Below, in pieces: positions 9,262-18,640 of a stretch of 64,000 bases of DNA. A program made the position numbers and the translations under genes. The stretch is taken from positions 248,001 through 312,000 of the forward strand of contig CABJAM010000007.1 of NCBI GenBank assembly GCA_902363555.1. Direction: 5' to 3'. The notes beneath the pieces were generated by a model, which saw only the letters and a program-made list of their open reading frames with translations, was not told the DNA's origin and searched no databases. The DNA is from Lachnospiraceae bacterium. GTDB taxonomy: Bacteria; Bacillota; Clostridia; Lachnospirales; Lachnospiraceae. Every line of letters starts with the position of its first letter. The stretch's first letter is position 1.

Positions 9262-11209
9262 AATCAGACACATGCTCCTTCGGCTTTTTGCTCCACACAG
9301 AAAATTTCAAAACCGACAGGATGATCAGTCCTAAAAGCACGATAGCCCCCAAAGTGCCCGCAGCACCCGAAAGATTTATAAGCTGCCCCAGCCAGTTCCC
9401 CAGCTTTTCACCGCCAGGCAGCGGAATCAACGCGAACACTGCCAGTAAGATCCCCACAAGGCCCTCGCCGGCGATCAGCCCAGAGCAGTACAAAACACCA
9501 CTGTCCGCCTGCCGTTTATGCTCATTTTCCTCCGCTGCATTTTCCGCTTTTCTCCGGTCCATAAGCAGACGGATCACACCGCCGATCATAATACAGGCGT
9601 TTAACTGAACCGGCAGGTAAAGACCTACGGCAAACGGAAGCACCGGTATCCTGAGGATTTCCATAACGAGGGCAATAAATACGCCCACAAAAATCAGCGC
9701 CCATGGCAGATTGCCGTCCATAACGCCCTCTACGATCATGCGCATCAGGGTGGCCTGGGGCGCGGGAAGCTCTGTGGAGCCGAATTTCCATGCCGCATCC
9801 AGAAGATAGAGGACGCCGCCAATGGCCACAGCCGCAATGGTCACGCCGATCACTTCACCGATCTGCTGCTTCCTCGGTGTTGCGCCCAGAATATACCCGG
9901 TCTTTAAATCCTGCGATGTATCTCCGGCAATGGCGGCAATAATACATATAACGGACCCAATGGCAATGGCTCCGGTCATTCCCGCCACACCGGTATAGCC
10001 GGTCGCTTTGAGCACGATCGTTGCGATCAGCAAAGTGGCAATGGCCATCCCCGAAACCGGATTATTGGAGCTGCCCACAAGTCCAACCATACGGGAGGAC
10101 ACAGTGGCGAAAAAGAAACCGAACACGACGATAAGCACTGCGCCCAAAAGAGTCACCGGAATCACCGGAACAAGCCAGATTAAAACAGCCAGCACCGCCA
10201 CAGCGCCAATGATCAGGCCGAAATTCAGATCCCGGTCGGTCCGGTCGCCGGTGGCCGCCCCGCGGCTGCCTTTTAGGCCGCGCATGGCATCCCGGAAGGT
10301 GCGCACGATCAGAGGAAATGATTTCACCAGACTTAAAATACCGCCGCAGGCCACCGCCCCGGCGCCAATATATCGGATATAGTTATCCCAGATCCCCGCC
10401 GCGCCATGTGCGGCAAATATTTCACCAATACTGGCGTTACCCGGATAAATCACCGCCCCGGCCCCAAATAGTACGATCAGAGGAATGATCACAAGCCAGC
10501 CCACAACGCCGCCGGCAAACATGTAGGAAGATATCCTCGGCCCGCAAATGTAGCCCACGCCGATGAGGGCCGGATAAATCTGTGTGCCGATCTGCCCGGC
10601 AAAGCCCTTCACACTGGCATTGATCTCACTGGGCACCGCTTTCAGCCCGTCCACAATAAACTTAAACAACGCCCCCAGCCCCATACCGCCAAAAACCGTG
10701 GCTGCGCTGGAGCCCCCTTTTTCCCCAGCCATCATCACCTCGGCGCAGGCCATCCCCTCGGGATAAGGAAGCCTGCCGTGCTCCCGGACGATCAGCGCCC
10801 GCCGCAGCGGCACCATAAAAAACACGCCCAAAAGCCCGCCAAATAGAGCGATCAATGTGATCTCAAGAAAATCCGGCTTCGCTCCAATGCCGTCCGCCGC
10901 CCACAAAAACAGCGCCGGCATTGTAAAAATAGCACCGGCCGCCAGAGATTCTCCGGCGGAGCCGATGGTCTGCACCATATTGCTCTCCAGTATGGATTTC
11001 CTGCGCATCAGCACGCGAATCACGCCCATACCCACAACAGCAGCCGGAATGGATGCAGAAATCGTCATCCCCACCTTCAGCCCCAGATATGCATTGGCCG
11101 CGCCAAATATAACGGATAACAGTACACCGACGATCAGGGCCATCGGCGTTAACTCCGGCAAAATCCTGCCGGCACTGATATATGGTTTAAAATCATTTTT
11201 CCTGTCCAT
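9254..11209 (-). CDS. OPT-family oligopeptide transporter
   Basis: 651 residues from ATG 11209 (GGGAG 7 bases upstream; the frame extends 11 codons further). About 15 membrane segments. Characteristic OPT text is present: ELTPMALIVGVLLSVIFGAANAYLGLKVGMTISASIPAAVV at the N-terminus, GEVIGV, ATLMRMIVEGVMDGNLPWALIF and FAVGLYLPV near the C-terminus. OPT proteins import oligopeptides or metal-peptide complexes using the proton gradient. It is coupled by an 8-base overlap to the PqqD-domain gene, an association I cannot explain from classic OPT biology. Confidence 0.88.
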   Translation of the reverse strand: MDRKNDFKPYISAGRILPELTPMALIVGVLLSVIFGAANAYLGLKVGMTISASIPAAVVGMGVIRVLMRRKSILESNMVQTIGSAGESLAAGAIFTMPALFLWAADGIGAKPDFLEITLIALFGGLLGVFFMVPLRRALIVREHGRLPYPEGMACAEVMMAGEKGGSSAATVFGGMGLGALFKFIVDGLKAVPSEINASVKGFAGQIGTQIYPALIGVGYICGPRISSYMFAGGVVGWLVIIPLIVLFGAGAVIYPGNASIGEIFAAHGAAGIWDNYIRYIGAGAVACGGILSLVKSFPLIVRTFRDAMRGLKGSRGAATGDRTDRDLNFGLIIGAVAVLAVLIWLVPVIPVTLLGAVLIVVFGFFFATVSSRMVGLVGSSNNPVSGMAIATLLIATIVLKATGYTGVAGMTGAIAIGSVICIIAAIAGDTSQDLKTGYILGATPRKQQIGEVIGVTIAAVAIGGVLYLLDAAWKFGSTELPAPQATLMRMIVEGVMDGNLPWALIFVGVFIALVMEILRIPVLPFAVGLYLPVQLNACIMIGGVIRLLMDRRKAENAAEENEHKRQADSGVLYCSGLIAGEGLVGILLAVFALIPLPGGEKLGNWLGQLINLSGAAGTLGAIVLLGLIILSVLKFSVWSKKPKEHVSDYE

Positions 11210-11606
11210 AGTCGCTCTCCCTTGCAAAATTCGTTTGTGCAAAATAACAATTAAGATGAATTATGAATAATAGTTTCCACAATTGTCATAAAATTATACA
11301 AAGTGCAACCACTCAAAGATGCCGAACTGTCACGCATATGGTCGTTTAAAATCGCAGCACGTGTGGCCATATAGCCGCAAAATTTATGTTTTCGTACAGA
11401 CTGTGAAAATTCCAGACCTGTCTGAACTGTTACCGTAAAATAACAAAAAAGGACCTTACACAGACCTCTTTAAGGTATTCCCTCAGATTTCGGCCAACAG
11501 CCGTACAAATTCTAAGCAGAGCTTCTCTTCCTGTGTAAAATCCTTTAATCCTTAAATAAACACAGTACAGCATTGCATTAATTTCGCATCAACGCAATGC
11601 CGTACC
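11210..11606. other. intergenic region, no gene recognised
   Basis: About 400 bases with many stops in all frames. It contains a weak AAGG...CCTT hairpin near 11452-11476 and, around 11321-11345, a stretch (GCCGAACTGTCACGCATAT) similar to one at 42355-42378 inside the butyrate gene cluster. The OPT promoter must lie near 11210-11300, but no clear -35/-10 pair was picked. Confidence 0.5.
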
Positions 11607-11642
11607 AGAGCGTGTTTGAAAAATACTTTTCAAACACGCTCT
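11607..11642 (-). terminator. strong hairpin at the 3' end of rarA
   Basis: Perfect 16-base-pair stem AGAGCGTGTTTGAAAA / TTTTCAAACACGCTCT with a 4-base loop, overlapping the rarA stop codon. The A/T-rich inner part gives a T-run in either strand. It probably serves as the rarA terminator. Confidence 0.75.
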
Positions 11643-12954
11643 AGCTTCTCTTCCACGCCTCGATCGCCTCAAGGTGCTCCTTTACCGCAGCTTCAGCGCC
11701 CTGCACCGTAGGCCGGTAATACTTCCGCCCCGCCAGGGAATCCGGCAGACAGTGCATCTTCGTCAGCTTTTCCTCCGTATCATGGGCATATTCGTAGCCA
11801 TCACCATAATGCAGATCCTTCATCAGCTTCGTGGGCGCATTTCGGATCTGGAGCGGCACCGGCTGGGCCGGCATCGTCCGCACATCCTTCTTGCACATCT
11901 CACAGGCCATATACAAAGCATTGGACTTGGGCGCCATGGACAGATAGACGACGGCGTGGGTCAGATTGACATCACATTCCGGCATCCCGTTAAAATGACA
12001 GGCCTGATATGCCGCCACCGCCACCTGTAATGCCTGAGAATCCGCCATCCCCACATCCTCGCTGGCAAATCGCACGAGCCGCCTGGCAATATACAATGGG
12101 TCCTCCCCGCCATCCAGCATCCGGCACAGCCAGTAAACCGCCGCATCCGGGTCACTGTTGCGCATGGATTTGTGAAGAGCGGAAATCAGGTTATAATGCT
12201 CCTCACCATTTTTATCGTAAAGCAGGGAACGACGATTGATGCACTGCTCCATCACCGCATCGGTCACCGTGATCTGCTCCGCGCTGATCACCCCGTTGAG
12301 GACCGCCATCTCCAGTGTATTCAGCGCCGTGCGGGCATCGCCATTGGCAAAACGGGCAATCGCTGTCAACTGCTGAGCTGTTATACCGATCTTCTGACTT
12401 CCGTAGCCCTGAGGATGCTTAAGCGCATTTTCCAAAAGCTCCACCATATCGTCCTCCTCCAGCGCCTGGAGAACAAACACCTTGCAGCGTGAAAGGAGAG
12501 CGGCGTTAATTTCAAAAGACGGATTCTCCGTAGTCGCCCCCACCAGTATAATACTTCCCTTCTCCACATAGGGCAAAAAGGCGTCCTGCTGGGCTTTATT
12601 AAAACGATGGATCTCGTCCACGAAAAGCAGCGTCCGTATCCCCAGCTTCCGACTGCTCTCCGCCTTCACCATCACTTCCTTGATTTCCTTAATACCGCTG
12701 GTCACCGCACTGAAATCTATAAAATCCGCCCGGGTCCTTCCGGCGATGATCCGGGCCAGCGTCGTCTTTCCCACGCCCGGAGGTCCCCAGAAGATCATCG
12801 ATGATATCTCATCCCTCTCGATCAGACGCCGGAGCACCATCCCCTCGCCAAGCAGGTGCTTCTGTCCGACAAATTCCTCCAATGACTGAGGCCGCAGACG
12901 GCTGGCCAGCGGTGCACTGCGCTGGCGGTCATCAAAAAGACTCATCTGTTCCAT
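11641..12954 (-). CDS. rarA: replication-associated recombination protein A (RarA/MgsA AAA+ ATPase)
   Basis: 437 residues from ATG 12954 (GGAG 8 bases upstream; an in-frame GTG three codons earlier is too close to the ribosome site). Walker A GPPGVGKTT, Walker B LLFVDEIHRFNKAQQDAFLP, sensor 1 GATTENPSFEINAALLSR and the clamp-loader-like arginine region are all visible. The C-terminal tetramerisation part (ALYMACEMCKKDV, PVPLQIRNAPTKLMKDLHYGDGYEYAHD) is complete. RarA acts at stalled replication forks. It is a housekeeping single gene here. Confidence 0.95.
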   Translation of the reverse strand: MEQMSLFDDRQRSAPLASRLRPQSLEEFVGQKHLLGEGMVLRRLIERDEISSMIFWGPPGVGKTTLARIIAGRTRADFIDFSAVTSGIKEIKEVMVKAESSRKLGIRTLLFVDEIHRFNKAQQDAFLPYVEKGSIILVGATTENPSFEINAALLSRCKVFVLQALEEDDMVELLENALKHPQGYGSQKIGITAQQLTAIARFANGDARTALNTLEMAVLNGVISAEQITVTDAVMEQCINRRSLLYDKNGEEHYNLISALHKSMRNSDPDAAVYWLCRMLDGGEDPLYIARRLVRFASEDVGMADSQALQVAVAAYQACHFNGMPECDVNLTHAVVYLSMAPKSNALYMACEMCKKDVRTMPAQPVPLQIRNAPTKLMKDLHYGDGYEYAHDTEEKLTKMHCLPDSLAGRKYYRPTVQGAEAAVKEHLEAIEAWKRS

Positions 12955-13073
12955 AAAACCCACTCCGTTCTCAAACCGTATTCATAAGATTTATACTTAT
13001 TCCAGTATATCACATCCGGCCAAACAGAACAAGTGTTCTTTTAAATTTTTATATATAACCTCACCCGACACGT

Positions 13074-13727
13074 TTACTGTTTTCTCCGCCGCCGGCCCGT
13101 TACTTTTATGGAAATATAGTAGCTGATCAGTCCAATCCCCAGACACAGGGCAATCCCACCGCCCCACAGGGCAGCCTGTGATGCACGAAAGATCATCTTG
13201 TAATCAATCTCCATGAAAGTGAACATTAAAAAGCCTCCCACCATGACAGCGATCATTATCAAATAAATAAATGCACTGGCATTTACACCACCTAAAAAGC
13301 CTCCCATCGTATTTATAAAAATAAATATGAGGCCCGTAAGTACGCCAGCCGCCCAATAAAGTAAATATGTCGGAAATGCATACAAACGATAGAGGAAAAA
13401 ATGGAGGCACACCAGAATCAGCCCCAATAGACACTGTACCATACCATCGATCATCACTGCCAAAAAGCGGCCGCGCACGCCATCTTTCCAGTTGTAAGGA
13501 AGTGTTAGCGTGTACATTTCCCCAGTGCTGTTCATATCGATCTCCTTTAACGTTGCCACAAGTCCCGCCATCTGGACCGGCATAGAAACCAGCGCAATAG
13601 TTATAAGGCTGTATACATTTCTCACAAACAGAATCAGAGCCACATTCACTGCGATCACAAACAGATTGGAAAATGGCGATACGCGCCGATAGGCGGACAG
13701 CAGATCTTTTTTCACTAAACCGATCAT
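13074..13727 (-). CDS. ABC-2-type membrane permease of YtrA-regulated exporter
   Basis: 217 residues with six hydrophobic segments and a basic C-terminus (KVTGRRRRKQ). The start MIGLVKKDLLSAYRR is typical of ABC-2 family permeases. Its ATG overlaps the stop of the ATPase gene by 4 bases (ATGA), so the two are translationally coupled and form one transporter. Families of this layout export antibiotics or respond to cell-wall stress; the substrate is not visible in the sequence. Confidence 0.8.
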   Translation of the reverse strand: MIGLVKKDLLSAYRRVSPFSNLFVIAVNVALILFVRNVYSLITIALVSMPVQMAGLVATLKEIDMNSTGEMYTLTLPYNWKDGVRGRFLAVMIDGMVQCLLGLILVCLHFFLYRLYAFPTYLLYWAAGVLTGLIFIFINTMGGFLGGVNASAFIYLIMIAVMVGGFLMFTFMEIDYKMIFRASQAALWGGGIALCLGIGLISYYISIKVTGRRRRKQ

Positions 13728-14584
13728 TTCTTACACCCCCTTATATAAAACAGCATAATATCTTCAATCGTTGCTTTATCCACCGGAAGATCATGGATAC
13801 AGGAAAGCAGCCGGGCTTTATTTTTCACCAGCACCCGGTACTCAAAATCCTCCTTGATCCAGGCAATCACATCCTCCTCGGCCAGCGCTTCAAACAGATC
13901 TTTGCCACAGTGGACGATGCCATAATCCACATCCAGCTCCTCCTTGGATTTCGTAAACATAACACGCCCTTCATGCATCAATATAATGTAATCCGCAATC
14001 TTATCCAGATCACTGGTAATATGGGTGGATAAAAGGACACTGTGCCTCTCATCCATAACAAAGTCCTGGAGCAGCCCTAAAATTTCATCCCGCATGACCG
14101 GGTCCAGACCGCTGGTGGCTTCATCCAATATTAAAAGCTCGGGATCATGCGACAGGGCAATGGCAAAATTCAGCTTTACCTTCATTCCCTTGGATAAATC
14201 CTTGATCTTTTTATTTAAAGGCAGCTTAAATTCTTCCATCAGTTCAAAAAAACGGTCCTTATCCCACCTGTCGTAAACCGACTTCATAATGGAGTGGATA
14301 TCCCGGACTAAAAACCGGTCAAAAGGGTAAAGTCCATCGATGACCACACCCACGCGCTGCTTAATACTCCGTTCGGACTGTATATGATTTTGTCCGAACA
14401 CCTCAATATCGCCGCCATCCTTATCCATGAGATTTAATATAGCGGAAATCGTGGTCGTCTTTCCCGCCCCGTTTTCTCCAACCAGACCGTAGATCATGCC
14501 CCTGGGCACATCAAACGACACATCCTCCAGCTTAAAATTTTTATACTGCTTCGTCAGATGACTGACATTTAAAATCGATTCCAT
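13724..14584 (-). CDS. ABC transporter ATP-binding protein of YtrA-regulated exporter
   Basis: 286 residues. Walker A GENGAGKTT, signature LSKGMKVKL (a degenerate LSGGQ common in this subfamily), Walker B LLILDEATSGLD and the switch His in LLSTHITSD are present. The last ~80 residues form a C-terminal extension usual for YtrB/EcsA-like ATPases. It follows the GntR regulator gene in the same direction with 146 bases between, and is coupled to the permease downstream. Confidence 0.9.
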   Translation of the reverse strand: MESILNVSHLTKQYKNFKLEDVSFDVPRGMIYGLVGENGAGKTTTISAILNLMDKDGGDIEVFGQNHIQSERSIKQRVGVVIDGLYPFDRFLVRDIHSIMKSVYDRWDKDRFFELMEEFKLPLNKKIKDLSKGMKVKLNFAIALSHDPELLILDEATSGLDPVMRDEILGLLQDFVMDERHSVLLSTHITSDLDKIADYIILMHEGRVMFTKSKEELDVDYGIVHCGKDLFEALAEEDVIAWIKEDFEYRVLVKNKARLLSCIHDLPVDKATIEDIMLFYIRGCKK

Positions 14585-14608
14585 TATTTCGCCTCCATTT
14601 CATATCCA

Positions 14609-14687
14609 ATACATTGTCACGTCGATACATTCTCGCTTTTTCGCTTTCAATACATTGCCTCGTCGATACATCCTCATTTTTTCACAT
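14609..14687. repeat. two tandem ~38-bp imperfect repeats
   Basis: Two copies of a unit AATACATTG...CGTCGATACATYCTC followed by a T-run lie between the regulator and ATPase genes. On the transcribed (minus) strand they give an A-rich, weakly structured leader. No function is apparent. Confidence 0.5.
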
Positions 14688-14730
14688 CCCATACATCATC
14701 AAAGCGATTCAACCGCATGCGTGCTCAAGA

Positions 14731-15105
14731 TTAATCATCCTCGTACATCAGCTTCAGACTGTTGATCAGCGTCTCCAGGGAAATGCCGTTGGTTTTAGCG
14801 ATGTCCACCACCTCCGAGAGACGGTCTTCGGCCCGCCGAAGCTGCTCCTCCCGCAAAAAGTCTTTATTTTTCAAAGCGATAAACGTACCCTTTCCGGCAA
14901 CGGTTTCAATAAAACCATCCCGCTGCAATTCCTCGTAGGCATGCTGAACTGTAATCACACTGATATGCAGGGATTTTGCCAGGCTCCGGATTCCTGGCAG
15001 GCCATCCCCGTGCTTTAATTCTCCACTCATAACCTTGGCCTTGATCTGCGATGTGATCTGTTCGTAAATGGCCTTGCCCGAGCTGTTGCTGATAAAAATT
15101 TCCAT
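14731..15105 (-). CDS. GntR-family regulator, YtrA subfamily
   Basis: 124 residues, the short YtrA form. The winged helix is visible (IYEQITSQIKAKVMSGELKHGDGLPGIRSLAKSLHISVITVQHAYEELQRDGFIETVAGKGTFI), followed by only ~45 residues that act in dimerisation, with no ligand domain. It is the first gene of a regulator-ATPase-permease operon. A 13-bp-arm palindrome at 15136-15168, just upstream, is the expected binding site, so the operon is probably autorepressed. Confidence 0.9.
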   Translation of the reverse strand: MEIFISNSSGKAIYEQITSQIKAKVMSGELKHGDGLPGIRSLAKSLHISVITVQHAYEELQRDGFIETVAGKGTFIALKNKDFLREEQLRRAEDRLSEVVDIAKTNGISLETLINSLKLMYEDD

Positions 15106-15135
15106 GGCTTCACCCTTAATCTGTACTTAGTGTAT

Positions 15136-15168
15136 ATATACTGTACTTATCAAACAAGTACAGTATAT
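15136..15168 (-). promoter_or_regulatory. YtrA-type operator palindrome
   Basis: Perfect inverted repeat ATATACTGTACTT / AAGTACAGTATAT with a 7-base spacer, 30 bases upstream of the regulator start. Length and symmetry suit a dimeric GntR protein. A further TGTACTT at 15122 may be an extra half-site. Confidence 0.75.
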
Positions 15169-15206
15169 CGAATAATACTTCCTTTGTCAATATGTAAATG
15201 AAGAAT

Positions 15207-15259
15207 AAAAAAACTGCCGTCCTGCGGAAATGATGTATCCCACGGATAGCAGTTTTTTT
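15207..15259. terminator. bidirectional terminator hairpin
   Basis: A7 tract and ACTGC pair with GCAGT and a T7 tract; inner GTCC/GGAT and CGG/CCG segments add pairing. It lies between the DUF1848 gene and the ytrA promoter and can end transcription in the minus direction. Confidence 0.65.
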
Positions 15260-15322
15260 ATAGTAATATCTAATGGCCATATGTGTAACAGTTCACCCCC
15301 TCTGAACTGCTTCAAAATACAA

Positions 15323-16249
15323 TTAAAATAATCGCATCTGTCCATCCAGCCAGGACATCTGCCGGGCTTCCTTGATTTTATCGCCTTCCTGAAAGCCGCC
15401 CACAAGGAAAGGCGAATTGATATCATGGAGCTTCATATTCTGTTCCACAAGCTTTCGGTCGTCATTGGCATAGCAATACAGACAGCCATGGCCGCATGTA
15501 TTGTACATGCCGATATCATTGCCGATGAGGCAGTCACATCCGGCTCTGGTCGAGTGCTTCCCCGGCACATTTAAGGTGACGCCAATCGCCTGCTCCACCA
15601 CAGGCTGCGTCATACATCCGCCGCAGTCGATTCCGTATTTTTCCAGTTCCGTTCCCTCACAGCAGGTGCGTATGAGCATACCATACCTTTTGCCAATATC
15701 AGCAAAGCACCGGCCAATCTGTTCCCGCTGCGCCGCATTCACTTCCCGGACACCGGGAAAGTTCCGCCGGGTTTTCGCATACAGATCGATAAAACTGATC
15801 ACGCAATGATGGGTATAACCAGAAAGGTATGCGGCCATCCGCTCAAACTGCTCCAGATGAAATTCCAGCGTATATGTATCGTTTATAAATATAGGATCAT
15901 AACGCCAGCCCACAGCTCTGGCGCCCACCAGCTCCGATAACCGGCGAAAGGCGTCCATGACCCGCATTTTATCCGGCACCCAGGGCTCCACATCCCTGCC
16001 ATAGGGTGTGATCGTCACAAACCAGCATTGTCGGAAATCCCTCAGTTCATCCAGCCGCGCCAGCATCGGCTCCGGGTTTTTCGTACAAAACATCAGACAG
16101 TCCACCACCGCCGGGTCCAGCCGGTACTTAATGACCTGCTGCGGATAAAACGGATTGCGGGTCATCACATAGCCTTCCTCGATCCTTTTATAAAACCAGC
16201 GGCTAAAATAAGCCGGAATATCGGTGCGGCTTCCGGTATTAATAATCAT
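15323..16249 (-). CDS. DUF1848-family protein
   Basis: 308 residues from ATG 16249, which overlaps the 3' end of the upstream gene by 11 bases, so translational coupling is likely. The start MIINTGSRTDIPAYFSRWFYKRI is the DUF1848 hallmark. Further family text: DCLMFCTKNPEP, FVTITPYG, VGWRYDPIF, and a Cys-rich C-terminal part (DCGGCM, GCDCLIGNDIGMYNTCGHGCLYCYAN). CGHGCLYCYA resembles the CxxxCxxC cluster loop of radical-SAM enzymes placed late in the chain. The biochemical role is unknown. Confidence 0.85.
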   Translation of the reverse strand: MIINTGSRTDIPAYFSRWFYKRIEEGYVMTRNPFYPQQVIKYRLDPAVVDCLMFCTKNPEPMLARLDELRDFRQCWFVTITPYGRDVEPWVPDKMRVMDAFRRLSELVGARAVGWRYDPIFINDTYTLEFHLEQFERMAAYLSGYTHHCVISFIDLYAKTRRNFPGVREVNAAQREQIGRCFADIGKRYGMLIRTCCEGTELEKYGIDCGGCMTQPVVEQAIGVTLNVPGKHSTRAGCDCLIGNDIGMYNTCGHGCLYCYANDDRKLVEQNMKLHDINSPFLVGGFQEGDKIKEARQMSWLDGQMRLF

Positions 16250-16640
16250 CTTCGTAAGAATCCTCGTACATGTCGCCATTGGACAGGATTTCCCGGCCGC
16301 TGATCCCCTTACGGATGCGCTCCTTCTCGATCAGCTCACTGAGCATATCCTTTACCTGACGGCTGTTCTTTATATTTTTAAGCGTCAGAACCGGGTCCGA
16401 ATCATCCGTCGTTTTCATCACAACAGTGCCGGTACCACACAGCCGGTTTCCAAGGGAACGGACGAGGGAAATATCCAAAATCCGGTACAGGAGACATTCA
16501 TGCTCCCTCTGGCTGATGAGCCCGTGCTGGCAGTATATCCTTCCGTTGGCAATACGGTATTTATCAAAGGTTATGGGAAACCATAGAATATGTCTCCGGT
16601 CCTTCCACAGGGTTGCCATACTATTATCATTATCCATCAT
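16239..16640 (-). CDS. small PH-like-domain protein (bacterial PH, YdbT-like)
   Basis: 133 residues from ATG 16640 (GGGG 5 bases upstream; the second ATG directly after is equally possible). Residues ~10-85 read as a bacterial PH domain: ILWFPITFDKYRIANGRIYCQHGLISQREHECLLYRILDISLVRSLGNRLCGTGTVVMKT. There is no transmembrane segment, unlike many YdbT proteins. The C-terminus is acidic (YEDSYEDDY). It is the first gene of a two-gene unit with the DUF1848 protein. Confidence 0.65.
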   Translation of the reverse strand: MMDNDNSMATLWKDRRHILWFPITFDKYRIANGRIYCQHGLISQREHECLLYRILDISLVRSLGNRLCGTGTVVMKTTDDSDPVLTLKNIKNSRQVKDMLSELIEKERIRKGISGREILSNGDMYEDSYEDDY

Positions 16641-16706
16641 ATATGCCCCTTTCAAATCCATAGGTGAATTGCAATTTCGCATCGGCGCGATTCCTTAGTT
16701 GCGTAA

Positions 16707-16782
16707 TACCTATTATAATTTGTCACCAATTTCCAAAGGAAATTGATGACCTGCTCGCGCATCAGCGCGATACCTATTATAC
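16707..16782 (-). repeat. single copy of the 64-bp REP-like element, inverted
   Basis: ACCTATTATAATTTGTCACCAATTTCC... through GCGCATCAGCGCGATACCTATTATA matches the reverse complement of the arrays at 8591 and 28117, with both stem-loops kept. It lies downstream of the NERD gene and upstream of the PH-domain gene. Confidence 0.8.
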
Positions 16783-16885
16783 TCTATGTTCCGCGTTTAC
16801 GCTATTAAAGAATTTCTTAACAGTGGATAATCCTGTATCCATTGAGATGCAAATAGCTGCGGCTCCGACTGAACCATTTTTCCAT

Positions 16886-17836
16886 TTACTTATCCTCTTT
16901 TATTTTCTCAGTATATCTACATTTGGGATAATTGCTGCAACCTATAAAAGAACCGTATTTTCCCTTCCTTGCAACTAAATTACCGCCACATCTTGGACAC
17001 ACATCAGACAACTCGGCTGTTTCCAGTGATACTTTACTGCTTTTTTCAATCTCCTGAAGCTTCGTTCTATCGTCATTAATCATTGATTCCAGATTTGAAT
17101 ATCTCTCTATATAGGAATTTCTATCTGTAATATTTCGAGCTAACATCCGCTCCCCCTGCTTTATCATATCCGATTTTGAGGATTTAGACTCTTTTGACTC
17201 ATCATTCATTTTTTTGATTGTTTCCGACAAACGATCAGCACGGATAACTTGTGAGCGGATCTCTTTCGGAGCATAACGATCCTTCAATATGGTTTTAGGA
17301 TTCGCCAATACAACAAGAGACTTATAAAATCTTTCATAATAGAGGCTCACACTGGCTTTTACGATAAAGGATGCATTTTCTTTTTTCAGATTTTTTAATA
17401 CAGTTAAGTGCCGTTCATTTTGTGTAACCGGCGAATATATCCCTTCCTTCCACTTCTTATTTCCATAAGAAATGCTCCGTATAAAATTACCCTTGTTATC
17501 AATCTCAATATCGCCTACAAGGTTTTTACACTCTATTATAAAATTTATTTTAGGTGTAACAACAAAAAAGTCAATCTGTGCAGACAAATCTCCACATTCC
17601 AGATAAATATCTCTGAGCACTACCATATCCATGCCACTGTTTTTCAGTTCAAATATAATATTATCCTCACCCTTTATCCCCGCCTGAGTTATACAAATTT
17701 CTTTTTCAATGCGATCTTTTACCGCGGTTGACAAATGATCACACGAACTATAGAGGTCTCTAAGCTTTTGTAAATACTCTGTGGCAGCATCTTCCTCTTT
17801 CAAAATAATGGTTTCCGGTTTTGAAAATAAGCTCAT
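16886..17836 (-). CDS. NERD-domain protein with C-terminal topoisomerase-type zinc finger
   Basis: 316 residues, ATG behind GAGGAG. Residues ~55-175 fit a NERD nuclease-related domain: GEDNIIFELKNSG, LSAQIDFFVVTPKINFIIECKNLVGDIEID (the Asp...ExK pattern), then RSISYGNKKWKEGIYSPVTQNERHL. A coiled region follows, and the end (CPRCGGNLVARKGKYGSFIGCSNYPKCRYTEKI) is the four-Cys zinc finger of topoisomerase I type. This arrangement is common in Firmicutes and suggests a DNA-handling role, not defined further. Confidence 0.85.
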   Translation of the reverse strand: MSLFSKPETIILKEEDAATEYLQKLRDLYSSCDHLSTAVKDRIEKEICITQAGIKGEDNIIFELKNSGMDMVVLRDIYLECGDLSAQIDFFVVTPKINFIIECKNLVGDIEIDNKGNFIRSISYGNKKWKEGIYSPVTQNERHLTVLKNLKKENASFIVKASVSLYYERFYKSLVVLANPKTILKDRYAPKEIRSQVIRADRLSETIKKMNDESKESKSSKSDMIKQGERMLARNITDRNSYIERYSNLESMINDDRTKLQEIEKSSKVSLETAELSDVCPRCGGNLVARKGKYGSFIGCSNYPKCRYTEKIKEDK

Positions 17837-17872
17837 TTCATAACACTCCTCAATATAATTATTTTTATTTTA

Positions 17873-18640
17873 TCATGTACGTGCCAGATACAAATCTATC
17901 GTATCATATATATTAATCTTTCCGCCAACCGAATATAACCCCTCCACCATATCCACTTCAAAGGCTTTCCGCACAGGTTCCGGCAATGCCCTGTGGTCAG
18001 AATAGGTATTTAGCAAACCAATATAATCCTCCGCTGTAAGTACGCGTTTCCTGTGAAAAATCCTTACCTCCACGTCTTTAAAGCCATAGCCAGCGATCAT
18101 ATCAGCCCTTTTTGTGCCCTCCGATTCCGAAAATTCTACAACAGGTCTATTTGAGGAACGGTATTTTTCATATACCCTATGGTTGATAACATTTGTTTCG
18201 TCCTCAAACCGGTTGGGAAATGGATGATTCCAAAACAGAGCCAGGGTTCCTCCCTTAACAAGAATATCCTTCACTTTTAGATAGGCAATTTCCGGCGGAA
18301 GCCAGTGAAAAGCGGTTGCACTATATACGAGATCCATACTTTTATTTTGAATCGGTGTATCGATAAAATCCTGTGTGATTACACGGAATCTGCCATATGT
18401 ACCATATTTTTCCCGTACATACTCCGCAAGATTCTCCCCCAATTCCACTGCTGTTACATCGCAACCTGTTTCTAAAATGGGTAAGGTAGCTTGTCCGGTT
18501 CCAATTCCAATCTCAAGGGCATGACTCTGAGATGTCAGACTGGAATAATTTATGATCTCGTCAAATAATTTCCGAGGGTATCCCGGTCTGTATGTATCAT
18601 AATTTATTACATCTTCATCAAATAGAAGCCTCGTATCCAC
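17873..18640 (-). CDS. class I SAM-dependent methyltransferase
   Basis: 255 residues. The SAM-binding motif I ALEIGIGTGQATLPIL, acidic VTAVELGENLAEYVREKY, then DFIDTPIQNKSMDLVYSATAFHWLPPEIAYLKVKDILVKGGTLALFWNH are the standard methyltransferase-11 order. The N-terminus (YDTYRPGYPRKLFDEII) is typical of small-molecule methyltransferases such as the ubiE-like group. It is apparently a single gene; the substrate is unknown. Confidence 0.85.
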   Translation of the reverse strand: MDTRLLFDEDVINYDTYRPGYPRKLFDEIINYSSLTSQSHALEIGIGTGQATLPILETGCDVTAVELGENLAEYVREKYGTYGRFRVITQDFIDTPIQNKSMDLVYSATAFHWLPPEIAYLKVKDILVKGGTLALFWNHPFPNRFEDETNVINHRVYEKYRSSNRPVVEFSESEGTKRADMIAGYGFKDVEVRIFHRKRVLTAEDYIGLLNTYSDHRALPEPVRKAFEVDMVEGLYSVGGKINIYDTIDLYLART

